A program made the translations under genes and the position numbers. The notes below the pieces were generated by a model that saw only the letters and a list, made by a program, of their open reading frames with translations, was not told where the DNA came from and made no database searches. 57,897 nucleotides of DNA from positions 1 through 57,897 of the forward strand of contig CATJTQ010000079.1 of NCBI GenBank assembly GCA_949743325.1, in the 5' to 3' direction. Positions 19,916-29,323 of this stretch are shown here, piece after piece. How positions within the stretch are numbered: position 1 is the first letter of the stretch; every line of letters starts with the position of its first letter. Source of the DNA: an uncultured Lachnospiraceae bacterium. GTDB lineage: Bacteria; Bacillota; Clostridia; Lachnospirales; Lachnospiraceae.

Positions 19916-20940
19916 ATCGTAACTCCCTTTTCTCCCCTGTCAATTCTACCAATAATATAAGGAACCTCGTCAGCTGACTTTACAGCCTCTATAGTCTTAT
20001 CCGCATCAGCTTTATCTACTGCAAGAACCATACCAATACCCATATTAAATGTATTGTACATCATCTGTTCGGCAATGTCTCCATCCTTTGATAACATTCC
20101 AAAAATTGGCAAAACTGGGTAACTATTTTTCTCAATTACAGCATGTGTGTTCTCTTTAAGCATACGCGGAACATTCTCATAAAAACCGCCTCCTGTAATA
20201 TGACTGCAGCCTTTAATCTTAATCCCGGCATCTTTAACCGCTTTTAATGCTCTAACATAAATTTTAGTAGGAACAATAAGCGTCTCACCTAATGTCCTTC
20301 CAAGAGATTCATAGTATGTATTAAGCGCTTCTCTCTTCATATTAAAGACTTTTCTCACAAGTGAAAAACCATTACTGTGAATTCCGCTTGACGCAATACC
20401 AATCAGCACGTCTCCTGCTTTTAAGTCCTTTCCTGTTATAAGCTTTGACTCATCAACAATACCTACCGCAAATCCGGCAAGATCATATTCATCAACTGGA
20501 TAAAATCCCGGCATTTCTGCAGTTTCCCCGCCAATAAGAGCTGCATTTGACTGCTTACACCCCTCAGCAACACCACTTACAATAGTTGCTATTTTCTCAG
20601 GCTCATTTTTACCGCATGCTATGTAATCAAGGAAAAATAATGGTTCTCCGCCGGCACATGCAATATCATTTACACACATTGCAACACAATCAATTCCGAC
20701 CGTATCATGTTTATCTAATATAAACGCAAGTTTCAATTTTGTTCCGACACCGTCCGTACCTGAAACTAATGTAGGTTTCTCCATATTTTTAAAGGATTCC
20801 ATTGAAAAAGCTCCTGAGAATCCACCAAGATTTGTTAAAACCTCCGGTCTCATAGTCTCCATAACATGCCTTTTCATTAAATCAACAGACCTGTAACCAG
20901 CCTCGATATCAACACCTGCATTCTTGTAGTCCATTTTCAT
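19909..20940 (-). CDS. purM: Phosphoribosylformylglycinamidine cyclo-ligase
   Basis: 343 aa. Motifs include [30 protein letters not shown] and [15 protein letters not shown]. It closes the imidazole ring to give AIR. The ATG two codons downstream (20934) has better spacing from GGGAGG and may be the true start. It lies 9 bases after purE. Confidence 0.96.
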   Translation of the reverse strand: MKMDYKNAGVDIEAGYRSVDLMKRHVMETMRPEVLTNLGGFSGAFSMESFKNMEKPTLVSGTDGVGTKLKLAFILDKHDTVGIDCVAMCVNDIACAGGEPLFFLDYIACGKNEPEKIATIVSGVAEGCKQSNAALIGGETAEMPGFYPVDEYDLAGFAVGIVDESKLITGKDLKAGDVLIGIASSGIHSNGFSLVRKVFNMKREALNTYYESLGRTLGETLIVPTKIYVRALKAVKDAGIKIKGCSHITGGGFYENVPRMLKENTHAVIEKNSYPVLPIFGMLSKDGDIAEQMMYNTFNMGIGMVLAVDKADADKTIEAVKSADEVPYIIGRIDRGEKGVTIC

Positions 20941-20949
20941 ATCCTCCCA

Positions 20950-21465
20950 TTACATCTGCTCTAAATAAGCTTTATATTTGATTTTTTCTATTTTTTCTGC
21001 TTTCGCCTCAACCTTTGCAGCCATATCCTGTGAGTATTTTACTAACTTTTCATTTAATTCATCATCTTCTACAGCCATAATTTTAGCTGCCAAAATAGCT
21101 GCATTTGCAGCGCCATTAATTGCAACGGTTGCAACTGGAATGCCTGAAGGCATCTGTACAATTGAATACAGAGAATCCAAACCTCCGAGCGCCTTTGTCT
21201 CAATAGGAACTCCAATTACCGGAAGAGGTGTGAGCGCTGCTGCCATTCCCGGAAGGTGTGCCGCGCCTCCTGCGCCGCCGATAATAACTTTCAGCCCCCG
21301 TTCTTTTGCAGTTCTCATATAATTTAAGAACTTGTCCGGCGTGCGGTGTGCGGAAATTACAGTAAGCTCATACTGAATATCCATACTGTCAAAAAACTCT
21401 GCCGCCTTAGCCATAATTTTTAAATCTGAATCACTACCCATTACAATACCAACTACCGGTTTCAT
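20950..21465 (-). CDS. purE: N5-carboxyaminoimidazole ribonucleotide mutase
   Basis: 171 aa. VGIVMGSDSDL at the N-terminus, SAHRTPDK and GGAGGAAHLPGM are the class I PurE active-site motifs. It acts on N5-CAIR or AIR to give CAIR. No purK is adjacent. The gene starts 12 bases after the aminopeptidase stop. Confidence 0.96.
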   Translation of the reverse strand: MKPVVGIVMGSDSDLKIMAKAAEFFDSMDIQYELTVISAHRTPDKFLNYMRTAKERGLKVIIGGAGGAAHLPGMAAALTPLPVIGVPIETKALGGLDSLYSIVQMPSGIPVATVAINGAANAAILAAKIMAVEDDELNEKLVKYSQDMAAKVEAKAEKIEKIKYKAYLEQM

Positions 21466-21477
21466 AATATCCTCCTT

Positions 21478-23535
21478 TTAATTGAAAGCATCGTTAAGAC
21501 TTTCGGTTCCAGCCAAAACAAAACGCCCGTTTTTTATAACATCTATTTTCTCTGCTGCCTTTGTGACAACAGACAAATTTCCAAGTTCATCATATGGAAT
21601 AGTTATATCCGTATGACAATTAAAATAAGCTTTTCCTGAATCTTCTTTTCTAATAAGTGTATGTTCATTATCCTTTGCTATAATTTCCTTACCGTCAGGA
21701 TTATACACCTTTGTGTCTTCCTGCCAACTGTAACATGTATCTCCAACTGCAAAATGCGGCCCCATTTTCTCTGCAATTAAAATAGGAAGTTTAGCAGCAA
21801 GATTATATTTACCAGCAACAACATAAGCTGTTGTATTTGTTCCAATAGCAAACTCTCCCAAAGGAAGCGTATCATGATGATATAATACATTTTCTTTTAC
21901 ATACTTCTTATTCTCTTCTTCTCTTACAAAATTTTTACAGTTATAATCGATAATCATTCCATCTTTAAACTGAATTTCTAAATCTTTATACTCAAGTTCA
22001 TTTAAAAAAACTTTTTTTACATGAAGGCAGCCCTCAGTGCCTTTTAACTGCGGCGAAGTGAAGACTTCTCCAACAGGTATATTAACATCAGCCACACAAT
22101 TTTCAAAAATTGTTTCCTCATTTGGATTATTCAACGGATGCAAATATACATTTAAATTAGTTTTATTGCCGTTCATTCCTTCAATATGAACATACTCTCC
22201 CAAATCTAACGTATCTATAATACACTGCTGTATCTGCTCATATTTCTTATAATCAAGAGTATTTATTTCCACTACCGCATCAAAGATTTCTCTGAAAGAC
22301 TCTCCGATATCCGGTGTAGGAAATGAAATTATTGTAAAACTTCTTTCTTCCCCATGAATATATTTATTAACAATCTGACTAGAGCTGTTTGCAAGCTCAA
22401 CCGCAAGCTTCTGCTGAGACTGCGACAGACTGTAATTTTCCTCTTTATTCTCAGGTGAAAATGGTTCTTCACCAAAAACCTCCATTACTGCCGGACCTGC
22501 AAACTGTGAAGCTTCTTTTTCATACTTTTCATATGTTGATCTCAAAACGCCAAGACGTCTGTCAATATATGCTTTATCGAGAAAGAGAGCTCTGTCATTT
22601 TTATGATCATAAATGTACTGTCTGTTTGCCTGTGCCCCTTCATATCCTATCCTGCTGTGTACTGCAGAACCTGAAGCTCTATAAATTGTTGACTTTAGTC
22701 CAAGTTTCTCAAAATTTTTAATAGCTTTTTTAATTATCCGTTCAAATCCCAGATGGTAACGTATATTAACTATACTTTTTATAGACAAATCTTTATTTGT
22801 ATTAACAAACCCAAGACGATAACCTTCCGTAAACACAGTGGCAAGACGCTCAATCTCATCTTCAGACATTGAATTTAAATGTCTTGCTGTTCCAATCTCA
22901 TTTTCGGTAATATATTCACCAAATCTGAACAAATATCTTAAATCATTCAAATCAGAATCTGTAATTATATCATTTGCAAATGTTCTGTTTACATCTAACT
23001 GTTCTGCAATTCTATCTTCAATCATATAGTCAGAATAATCACTGACAAACCAATATAATATATGTTTTATCTGCTCCTCTGTAACCATTACGTCCTCAAA
23101 CGCATTATACACTTCAACAAACAATTCAGAATAGAGTACCAACGGAGTAAGATTACATTCAAATACACTGCCAATTACACTTCTAATCTCACTTACCAGA
23201 AATGATAATAGTCTTCCATATCCCTCACCTAATTTTCGGCATGAAAATTTAGGATTTGCATAACTATTCTCATAATTATCAGCAAGTATATCATTGTATA
23301 ATAATTTATTAACTGACTGAAGTTTTTCAAACGGCATATTTTCAATTTCACCTGATTTTACTAACTGAAAAGTGTCTTTTAAATTTATCAAAAACCCGGC
23401 TGTCTTCTTAAAATAGTCTGCATATATCTCAGCAACTTCAGGCTTGTGCTCAATCTGCAATATCCTGTCAGATATAAGTTCCATTCTCTCTCTAACACTT
23501 TCATTTTCTTCTGCAAACCTCTCACGGTAATCCAT
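21478..23535 (-). CDS. M29-family aminopeptidase with long N-terminal extension
   Basis: 685 aa. The last 330 residues carry M29 (thermophilic leucyl aminopeptidase) features: HHDTLPLGEFAIGTNT and EKMGPHFAVGDTCY supply likely metal-binding Glu and His. Classical M29 enzymes are about 410 aa, so roughly the first 280 residues are extra, helical and of unknown role. No signal peptide, so cytosolic peptide breakdown is expected. Directly upstream of purE with a good AGGAGG site. Confidence 0.8.
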   Translation of the reverse strand: MDYRERFAEENESVRERMELISDRILQIEHKPEVAEIYADYFKKTAGFLINLKDTFQLVKSGEIENMPFEKLQSVNKLLYNDILADNYENSYANPKFSCRKLGEGYGRLLSFLVSEIRSVIGSVFECNLTPLVLYSELFVEVYNAFEDVMVTEEQIKHILYWFVSDYSDYMIEDRIAEQLDVNRTFANDIITDSDLNDLRYLFRFGEYITENEIGTARHLNSMSEDEIERLATVFTEGYRLGFVNTNKDLSIKSIVNIRYHLGFERIIKKAIKNFEKLGLKSTIYRASGSAVHSRIGYEGAQANRQYIYDHKNDRALFLDKAYIDRRLGVLRSTYEKYEKEASQFAGPAVMEVFGEEPFSPENKEENYSLSQSQQKLAVELANSSSQIVNKYIHGEERSFTIISFPTPDIGESFREIFDAVVEINTLDYKKYEQIQQCIIDTLDLGEYVHIEGMNGNKTNLNVYLHPLNNPNEETIFENCVADVNIPVGEVFTSPQLKGTEGCLHVKKVFLNELEYKDLEIQFKDGMIIDYNCKNFVREEENKKYVKENVLYHHDTLPLGEFAIGTNTTAYVVAGKYNLAAKLPILIAEKMGPHFAVGDTCYSWQEDTKVYNPDGKEIIAKDNEHTLIRKEDSGKAYFNCHTDITIPYDELGNLSVVTKAAEKIDVIKNGRFVLAGTESLNDAFN

Positions 23536-23583
23536 TTAAGGTCCTCCTATCTATAATTAAAATATTAATCCGCCCAAAAAATT

Positions 23584-23898
23584 TTAAATACCTATTGAAA
23601 AAATACATCCCCATGCAATTGTTATTATTAAATTGATTATAAAACCTATATACACTGGAATCTTCTCAGTGTCTTCCTCCTTTGCTCCCAGTACAGAAAA
23701 AACTACTCCCAATACAGAGGTAACTACAGCAACAATACCGCACGCACCGATTACTTCTCCAGCTTTTCCATAACTTATACCTGAAATAATTATTAGTACA
23801 AAACCCGCTGCAGCTGAAATTACACCTAATATTATTGAAAAAATTCCTTTCTGGGAAATCTTTTGTCCACCAAATGATAATGCGCTCTTTTTTCCCAT
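23584..23898 (-). CDS. Small DUF6142-like membrane protein
   Basis: 104 aa with three hydrophobic stretches (about 19-40, 50-70 and 83-103) and a short basic N-terminus beginning MGKKSALSFGGQ. It resembles the small conserved Clostridia proteins I know as DUF6142; function unknown. A good GGGAGG ribosome site precedes it. It sits between a VanZ-like gene and the M29 gene. Confidence 0.65.
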   Translation of the reverse strand: MGKKSALSFGGQKISQKGIFSIILGVISAAAGFVLIIISGISYGKAGEVIGACGIVAVVTSVLGVVFSVLGAKEEDTEKIPVYIGFIINLIITIAWGCIFSIGI

Positions 23899-23919
23899 GT
23901 GAACCTCCCTGAAGTACTT

Positions 23920-24393
23920 TTATTCCCGCAAACTTTCACCTTTATGCTTTTTGGCATCGTAAACATCATATATAAGCCGGCTGATTTTATATAGTATATA
24001 TCCTGCGCTTCCGCCTAATGTATTAAGCAGCAGATCATCAACGTCAAAACTGCCTAACCTTGTAAATAACTGCGTCAATTCAATAATCAAACTAAACTCA
24101 AAGGACAGAAGTGTTAAAAAAATAAAATTATATTTGTATCGAGTAAGTGTGGGCAGTAAAAATCCAAAAGGTATAAATACTACAAAATTACCGACAACAT
24201 TTGCTAAAAAAGCTTTATATCCCACTATATGACGATATTTTATAAATCGCTTAATCTCACTAAACAACACAAGATTATAATTATATCCGCTGCTTGCCAT
24301 TCTGTCGGCGCCAAATACTAAAAATAACAACACAACCAGATATAAAACAAACAATAATCTCGAAATTACTTTTCTTAATTTTCTTTTTTTCAT
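23920..24393 (-). CDS. VanZ-family membrane protein
   Basis: 157 aa, four or so transmembrane segments, with the family pattern NVVGNFVVFIPFGFLLP and the later ELTQLFTRLGSFDVDDLLLNTLGG. VanZ-like proteins are linked to low-level glycopeptide resistance or membrane functions in Firmicutes, but most have no tested role. No other van genes are present. Confidence 0.85.
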   Translation of the reverse strand: MKKRKLRKVISRLLFVLYLVVLLFLVFGADRMASSGYNYNLVLFSEIKRFIKYRHIVGYKAFLANVVGNFVVFIPFGFLLPTLTRYKYNFIFLTLLSFEFSLIIELTQLFTRLGSFDVDDLLLNTLGGSAGYILYKISRLIYDVYDAKKHKGESLRE

Positions 24394-24422
24394 TAATTAA
24401 AACCACCCAATTCTATAATTGG

Positions 24423-24575
24423 CTAGAATAACATATCTGACTTATTTTTCAATAATTTAGCTCCATTTACTATCATAAGTATTCCGCATACAACACCTGA
24501 AATAATTGAGATAACACCTATTGCAATATTACATCCTCCAACTTTTTTCATAGTCTTATAACTTTTCTCCTGCAT
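24423..24575 (-). CDS. 50-aa single-span membrane protein
   Basis: A small frame starting with ATG at 24575 after AAAGGAG. It encodes 50 aa with a lysine-rich N-terminus, one hydrophobic hairpin or span (IAIGVISIISGVVCGILMIV, about 17-36) and a basic tail. It fills the space between pyrE and the VanZ gene on the same strand. Its hydrophobic pattern resembles the first part of the DUF6142-like protein nearby. Function unknown. Confidence 0.6.
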   Translation of the reverse strand: MQEKSYKTMKKVGGCNIAIGVISIISGVVCGILMIVNGAKLLKNKSDMLF

Positions 24576-24616
24576 ATATAAATCTCCTTTCAATTTATAG
24601 ATATTTTAAAATAATA

Positions 24617-25291
24617 TTAATCTGCACCATACTGCTTATAATAATCATCAATCTTCATCTTTAACGCCTCATCAATAATTATATTATCTTTATAAGGCCT
24701 CATGTATAAATGTTCTATAACCTCTTTCATTGTAACAATCGCAGTAGTCTTAAAACCATAATTATCTTCTATCTCTCTAAGTGCACTTTTAGTACCCTGA
24801 CCTCTCTCCATACGGTCAACAGAAACTACAAGACCAGCAAGATTAACATTTCCCTGCTCTTTTATTATTGGCAAAGTTTCCTGAATTGATGTACCAGCTG
24901 TAGTGACATCTTCAATAATTATAACTTTATCTCCATCGTTTATTGGACTGCCAAGTAAAATACCCTTATCTCCATGATCTTTAATCTCTTTTCTGTTAGA
25001 ACAGTAACGAATATCTTTGTTATAATGCTCACTTATTGCCATTGCAGCCGCAACAGAAAGAGGTATACCTTTATATGCAGGACCAAAAAGAACATCAAAT
25101 TCCAGACTAAACGCTGTCTTAATAGCTTTTGCGTAATATTCTCCTAATTTTCTAAGCTGTGCTCCTGTTCTATAAAACCCTGTATTTATAAAAAATGGTG
25201 TCTTCCTTCCACTCTTAGTAACAAAATCCCCAAATTTTAAAACTTCACAATCAATCATAAACTCAATAAATTCTTCCTTATATCTTTCCAT
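24617..25291 (-). CDS. pyrE: Orotate phosphoribosyltransferase
   Basis: 224 aa. The PRPP-binding motif VIIIEDVTTAGTS is clear, with the N-terminal FINTGFYRTG and GPAYKGIPLS blocks. It joins orotate to PRPP to give OMP. It has its own strong promoter, unlike the rest of the tightly packed pyr genes. Confidence 0.96.
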   Translation of the reverse strand: MERYKEEFIEFMIDCEVLKFGDFVTKSGRKTPFFINTGFYRTGAQLRKLGEYYAKAIKTAFSLEFDVLFGPAYKGIPLSVAAAMAISEHYNKDIRYCSNRKEIKDHGDKGILLGSPINDGDKVIIIEDVTTAGTSIQETLPIIKEQGNVNLAGLVVSVDRMERGQGTKSALREIEDNYGFKTTAIVTMKEVIEHLYMRPYKDNIIIDEALKMKIDDYYKQYGAD

Positions 25292-25328
25292 TTTCCATAT
25301 TTCTCCTTATTATCTGACTTTGTTAGTT

Positions 25329-25357
25329 ATTTTATCATAAATACAGCAGCTTTTCAA
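25329..25357 (-). promoter_or_regulatory. Sigma-A promoter of pyrE
   Basis: On the minus strand TTGAAA (-35), a 17-base spacer, then TAAAAT (-10), about 35 bases before the pyrE ATG. No PyrR attenuator fold was seen in the short leader. Confidence 0.7.
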
Positions 25358-25378
25358 TCGCATTGTTTCGTCGGGTTA

Positions 25379-25410
25379 AAATGTCCCGCAGCAAGCTGCG
25401 GGCAACATTT
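25379..25410 (-). terminator. GC-rich hairpin overlapping the pyrD stop codon
   Basis: AAATGT-TG-CCCGCAGC pairs with GCTGCGGG-ACATTT on the minus strand. Only a short T run follows, so it may stall, process or partly terminate the transcript. The 16-base palindrome CGCAGCAAGCTGCGGG occurs again at 53469-53484. Confidence 0.55.
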
Positions 25411-26311
25411 ATTTTACCATTCCGACCAAATCATTTATGTTGTCTAAATTATATTTACTCATATATTCTTTAATGCCTTCTATAACATCAACAGTTGCCG
25501 TTGGATTCATAAAATTGGCCGTTCCTACTGACACAGCAGATGCGCCAGCCAAAATGAACTCAATTGCATCCTCGGCATTTACAATCCCACCCATGCCAAT
25601 AACCGGGAGTTTTACAGCGTTTGCCGCCTCATAAACCATTCTAACGGCAACAGGTTTTATCGCTGGACCTGACAAGCCTCCAGTCCTATTTGCCAATGCA
25701 AACGTTTTCTTATGAATATCTATTTTCATTCCTGTTAGAGTATTTATAAGTGAAATTGCATCTGCACCACCTGACTCGGCGGCTCTTGCCATCTCAGAGA
25801 TATCTGTTACATTTGGACTTAACTTCATAATGACAGGCTGTTTTGAATGTTTTTTAATTTCTTTAGTTATATCCTCAACTGACTTCGCACTTTGACCAAA
25901 AGCAATGCCGCCCTCTTTTACATTTGGACAGGAAATATTTATCTCCAGCAAGTCAACTGCCTCGTCTGATAAACGCTCTACAACCTCGCAGTAATCAGCT
26001 GAAGTTTTTCCACACACATTAACTACAACTTTACAGTTAAATTTTTTTAAATAAGGAATATCTCTTTCGATAAATAAATCAACGCCCGGATTCTGAAGAC
26101 CAATAGCATTTAACATACCGCCATATGTTTCTGCTATTCTTGGCGTAGGATTGCCAGACCATGGCACATTAGAAACCCCTTTTGTTACAACCGCACCAAT
26201 TTTATTTAAATCAACAAAATCTGAATATTCTTCCCCTGATCCAAATGTTCCCGATGCTGTCATAACAGGATTGTCAAGTTCAACACCCGCAATATTTACT
26301 TTCATATTCAT
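25409..26311 (-). CDS. pyrD: Dihydroorotate dehydrogenase B, catalytic subunit
   Basis: 300 aa. ISCPNVKEGG carries the catalytic cysteine of class 1B enzymes and GGADAISLINT/GMGGIVNAEDAIEF bind FMN. It works with PyrK as a heterotetramer that passes electrons to NAD. The start codon overlaps the pyrK stop (TAATG), giving tight coupling with its partner. Confidence 0.96.
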   Translation of the reverse strand: MNMKVNIAGVELDNPVMTASGTFGSGEEYSDFVDLNKIGAVVTKGVSNVPWSGNPTPRIAETYGGMLNAIGLQNPGVDLFIERDIPYLKKFNCKVVVNVCGKTSADYCEVVERLSDEAVDLLEINISCPNVKEGGIAFGQSAKSVEDITKEIKKHSKQPVIMKLSPNVTDISEMARAAESGGADAISLINTLTGMKIDIHKKTFALANRTGGLSGPAIKPVAVRMVYEAANAVKLPVIGMGGIVNAEDAIEFILAGASAVSVGTANFMNPTATVDVIEGIKEYMSKYNLDNINDLVGMVK

Positions 26312-27087
26312 TATATCTCCACCTCCTGCGCCAAAAATACAGGACCATCCTTACAAATCCTTTTATTATTAACATTACTGTGAGGATCTTTATCTTTAGA
26401 TTCACATACACAGCCAAGACATGCACCAACACCGCATGCCATTCTCTCTTCTATAGATATCCATGTCTCAATCTGATTTTCTTCCCCATAAGCCTTAATT
26501 GCTTTTAACATTGGCGCTGGTCCGCAGGCATATATTATATCTGCATTTAATTTATTCTCTCTTATTGCATCTATTACATTTCCTTTTGTTCCCACTGAAC
26601 CATCTTCAGTTGCTATAAACTGTTCACCATGTTTCCTGAACTTGTCCGCAAGAAATATCTGATTATCCCGATAACCTAAAATAATCTGCTTATCACATTT
26701 TAACTGCTTAGCCAACTGAAGCATTGGAGGAATACCTATACCGCCGCCAATAATAAACGCCTTCTTATCTTTAATAGGAAATCCATTTCCAAGCGGTCCC
26801 ATAACTTCTATATGCCTGCCTGAACGAAATTTACTGAACTCACTCGTACCCTTTCCCGCAACACGATACACAAGATGTATAGCACTGTCTGTTTCATCAA
26901 TCTCACATATACTAATAGGCCTTGGCAATATTCTGCTGCCGTCTCTGCTGTAAAGCGCAACAAATTGACCCGCACTAGCCTCTCTAGCTACTTTATCAGC
27001 CCTAACCCATAAACTGTACACATCATTAGCAATTTCTTCCTGACGAATAACAACTGCATTTTGTTTATATTTTCCTTTCATCCTCAT
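26311..27087 (-). CDS. pyrK: Dihydroorotate dehydrogenase electron-transfer subunit
   Basis: 258 aa. The FAD site RPISICEI, the NAD-side GGGIGIPPMLQLAK and a C-terminal [2Fe-2S] cysteine cluster (CGVGACLGCVC with a later Cys in RICKDG) are present in order. The third codon ATG (27081) has better spacing from AAGGAG and may be the true start. It partners with PyrD encoded next. Confidence 0.95.
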   Translation of the reverse strand: MRMKGKYKQNAVVIRQEEIANDVYSLWVRADKVAREASAGQFVALYSRDGSRILPRPISICEIDETDSAIHLVYRVAGKGTSEFSKFRSGRHIEVMGPLGNGFPIKDKKAFIIGGGIGIPPMLQLAKQLKCDKQIILGYRDNQIFLADKFRKHGEQFIATEDGSVGTKGNVIDAIRENKLNADIIYACGPAPMLKAIKAYGEENQIETWISIEERMACGVGACLGCVCESKDKDPHSNVNNKRICKDGPVFLAQEVEI

Positions 27088-27094
27088 CTGCTCC

Positions 27095-28024
27095 TTATAA
27101 TGCTGTCTTCAATGCATTGTCAATATCTTTTATCATATCCTTAACCGCTTCTCTGGAAGCATCTGCAAAATTTTCTGCACCGAACTTTACATATTTATCC
27201 TGTTTATAAGCTGCTATAATTCCTCTTGATGAATTAACAATCGCACCAAGACCATCTTTATTAAAATAATGAACTAAATCTGCTCCCTTTCCTCCCTGGG
27301 CACCATAACCTGGTACAAGTATAAAGGATTTAGGCATTATATTTCTTAGAACTTTACCCATCTGAGGATACGTTGCACCTACAACAGCGCCAATGTAACT
27401 GTAATTCTCTCCCATATGTTCCTCACCCCATTGCGCAACCTTTTCACCGACAAGTTCATAAAGCGGCTTACCGTCAATCTCTTGATCCTGAAATTCCCCG
27501 CTTGAAGGATTAGAGGTCTTTACCAGTATAAATAATCCTTTTCCTTCCTTTTTACAAACATCAATAAAAGGTTTAATTCCATCACTGCCCAGATATGGAT
27601 TAACAGTTGCAAAATCTTCATCAAATAATGAATACTCTTTAGAACCAACTGTAATCCTACCAAGATGCGCTGTGGCATATGCGGCGGATGTAGATCCTAT
27701 ATCACCTCTTTTCACATCTCCAATTACTGTTAAATCCTTCTCTTTACAATAATCAACTGTTCGCTTATATACTTTAAGACCTTCAATACCTAACTGCTCA
27801 TACATTGCAATCTGTGGTTTTACAGCAGGAATAAGATCATATATAGCATCTACTATTTGTTTGTTATACTGCCATACAGCTTCAGACGCGCCAAGAAGAG
27901 TCTCGCCATATTCATTAAAAGACTTTTCAATAAGATGAGGCGGAATATAATCGAGCATCGGATCAAGCCCAACTACAATCGGCGCCTGTAGTTTCTTAAT
28001 TTTTTTACATAGTTTATCAATCAT
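27095..28024 (-). CDS. pyrF: Orotidine 5'-phosphate decarboxylase (type 2)
   Basis: 309 aa. The active-site stretch VIGDVKRGDIGSTSAAY has the Asp-Lys-Asp pattern, and the length fits the longer type 2 PyrF. It makes UMP. Start chosen at 28024, where GGAGGATTAAAA precedes ATG; the longer frame to 28069 would run into pyrC. Confidence 0.95.
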   Translation of the reverse strand: MIDKLCKKIKKLQAPIVVGLDPMLDYIPPHLIEKSFNEYGETLLGASEAVWQYNKQIVDAIYDLIPAVKPQIAMYEQLGIEGLKVYKRTVDYCKEKDLTVIGDVKRGDIGSTSAAYATAHLGRITVGSKEYSLFDEDFATVNPYLGSDGIKPFIDVCKKEGKGLFILVKTSNPSSGEFQDQEIDGKPLYELVGEKVAQWGEEHMGENYSYIGAVVGATYPQMGKVLRNIMPKSFILVPGYGAQGGKGADLVHYFNKDGLGAIVNSSRGIIAAYKQDKYVKFGAENFADASREAVKDMIKDIDNALKTAL

Positions 28025-28026
28025 TT

Positions 28027-29304
28027 TTAATCCTCCTGATATACGATTTCTCCACCGCATATAGTACATTTAACTTTACCTTTAACTTTCATTCCCACAA
28101 AAGGACTGTTTACCGCTTTTGACTTAAAATTCTTTGCATCTATTATATACTCTGCATTTGGATCAAACATAACTAAATCCGCAGTTTTTCCTTCTACTAT
28201 CATACCTTTGTCCAGATGAATGATTTTTGCCGGATTATAGCTCATCTTCTCTGCCATCTGCATCCTTGTCAGATAACCGCCCTCAACCAGATATGTGTAT
28301 GTGAGTGATGCCGCTGTCTCCAGCCCAATTATTCCAAACGGAGCATTGGCAATTGACTGTTTTTTTTCATCTATATGATGAGGAGCATGATCGGTTGCAA
28401 TAACTTCGATTATATCTTCTTTTAGTCCATTTCTTAAAGCCTCAACATCCTTTTTGGAACGAAGTGGCGGATTCATTTTAAAGTTAGCGTCATTCCCCGG
28501 AATATCATCTTCAGTCAGCACAAAATGATGAGGACAAACCTCTGCGGTCACCCGCAACCCTTTTTCTTTTGCTATTCGAATCTCCTCAACACTCTCCTCC
28601 GTTGAGCAATGGCATAAATGAAGGTGTACGCCTGTAGATTTAGCAAGAATAATATCCCTTATTATAATAACATCTTCTACATCATTGCATATTCCTGCAA
28701 CTCCCAGTTCCGCAGCCTTAGGGCCGTCATTAACAGCGCCGTCCAACGCAAGTGTTTTATCTTCACAATGCGCCATAACAGGTATATCAAGATTATTGGC
28801 AATTTTCATAGCTTTGACATACAAGTCAAGATTCATTACTGATTTTCCATCCTCACTAATAGCAGGACTGCCCGCTTTAACCATTTCTTCTATATCAGCA
28901 ATTTCTTTACCTTCCTGTTTTTTTGTTATTGCTCCTATTTGCAGCACATTAATAGGAGCAACATCAGCCGCTTTATTATGAATAAAATCCACCCTGTGTT
29001 TATTATCAATTACAGGCTTAGTATTTGGCATTGCACATATTGTTGTATAACCTCCGCATGCCGCTGCCTTTGATTCTGATTCAATAGTTCCTTTATGCTC
29101 AAATCCCGGTTCTCTCAAATGAACATGCAGATCTATAAAACCAGGCATTATGAAACATCCTTTAGCATCAATAATCTTATCAGACAGATCTTCAATTGTT
29201 TTGTCTATTTTTTTTATTACTGAATCCTCGATTAAAATATCTGATATTTCTTCTGTTTTAGTTTTTGGATCAATTACAAGACCGTTTTTAATTAATATCT
29301 TCAT
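28027..29304 (-). CDS. pyrC: Dihydroorotase
   Basis: 425 aa. Metal-binding DLHVHLREPG, the AHCED and HLCHCST histidines and IATDHAPHH are all present, so it looks catalytically intact. It closes carbamoyl aspartate to dihydroorotate. Start set at 29304 with GAGAGGGTG upstream; the frame open to 29454 overlaps the lipoprotein gene. No pyrB or carbamoyl-phosphate synthase genes lie in the window. Confidence 0.95.
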   Translation of the reverse strand: MKILIKNGLVIDPKTKTEEISDILIEDSVIKKIDKTIEDLSDKIIDAKGCFIMPGFIDLHVHLREPGFEHKGTIESESKAAACGGYTTICAMPNTKPVIDNKHRVDFIHNKAADVAPINVLQIGAITKKQEGKEIADIEEMVKAGSPAISEDGKSVMNLDLYVKAMKIANNLDIPVMAHCEDKTLALDGAVNDGPKAAELGVAGICNDVEDVIIIRDIILAKSTGVHLHLCHCSTEESVEEIRIAKEKGLRVTAEVCPHHFVLTEDDIPGNDANFKMNPPLRSKKDVEALRNGLKEDIIEVIATDHAPHHIDEKKQSIANAPFGIIGLETAASLTYTYLVEGGYLTRMQMAEKMSYNPAKIIHLDKGMIVEGKTADLVMFDPNAEYIIDAKNFKSKAVNSPFVGMKVKGKVKCTICGGEIVYQED

Positions 29305-29323
29305 TTCATACACCCTCTCTTTC

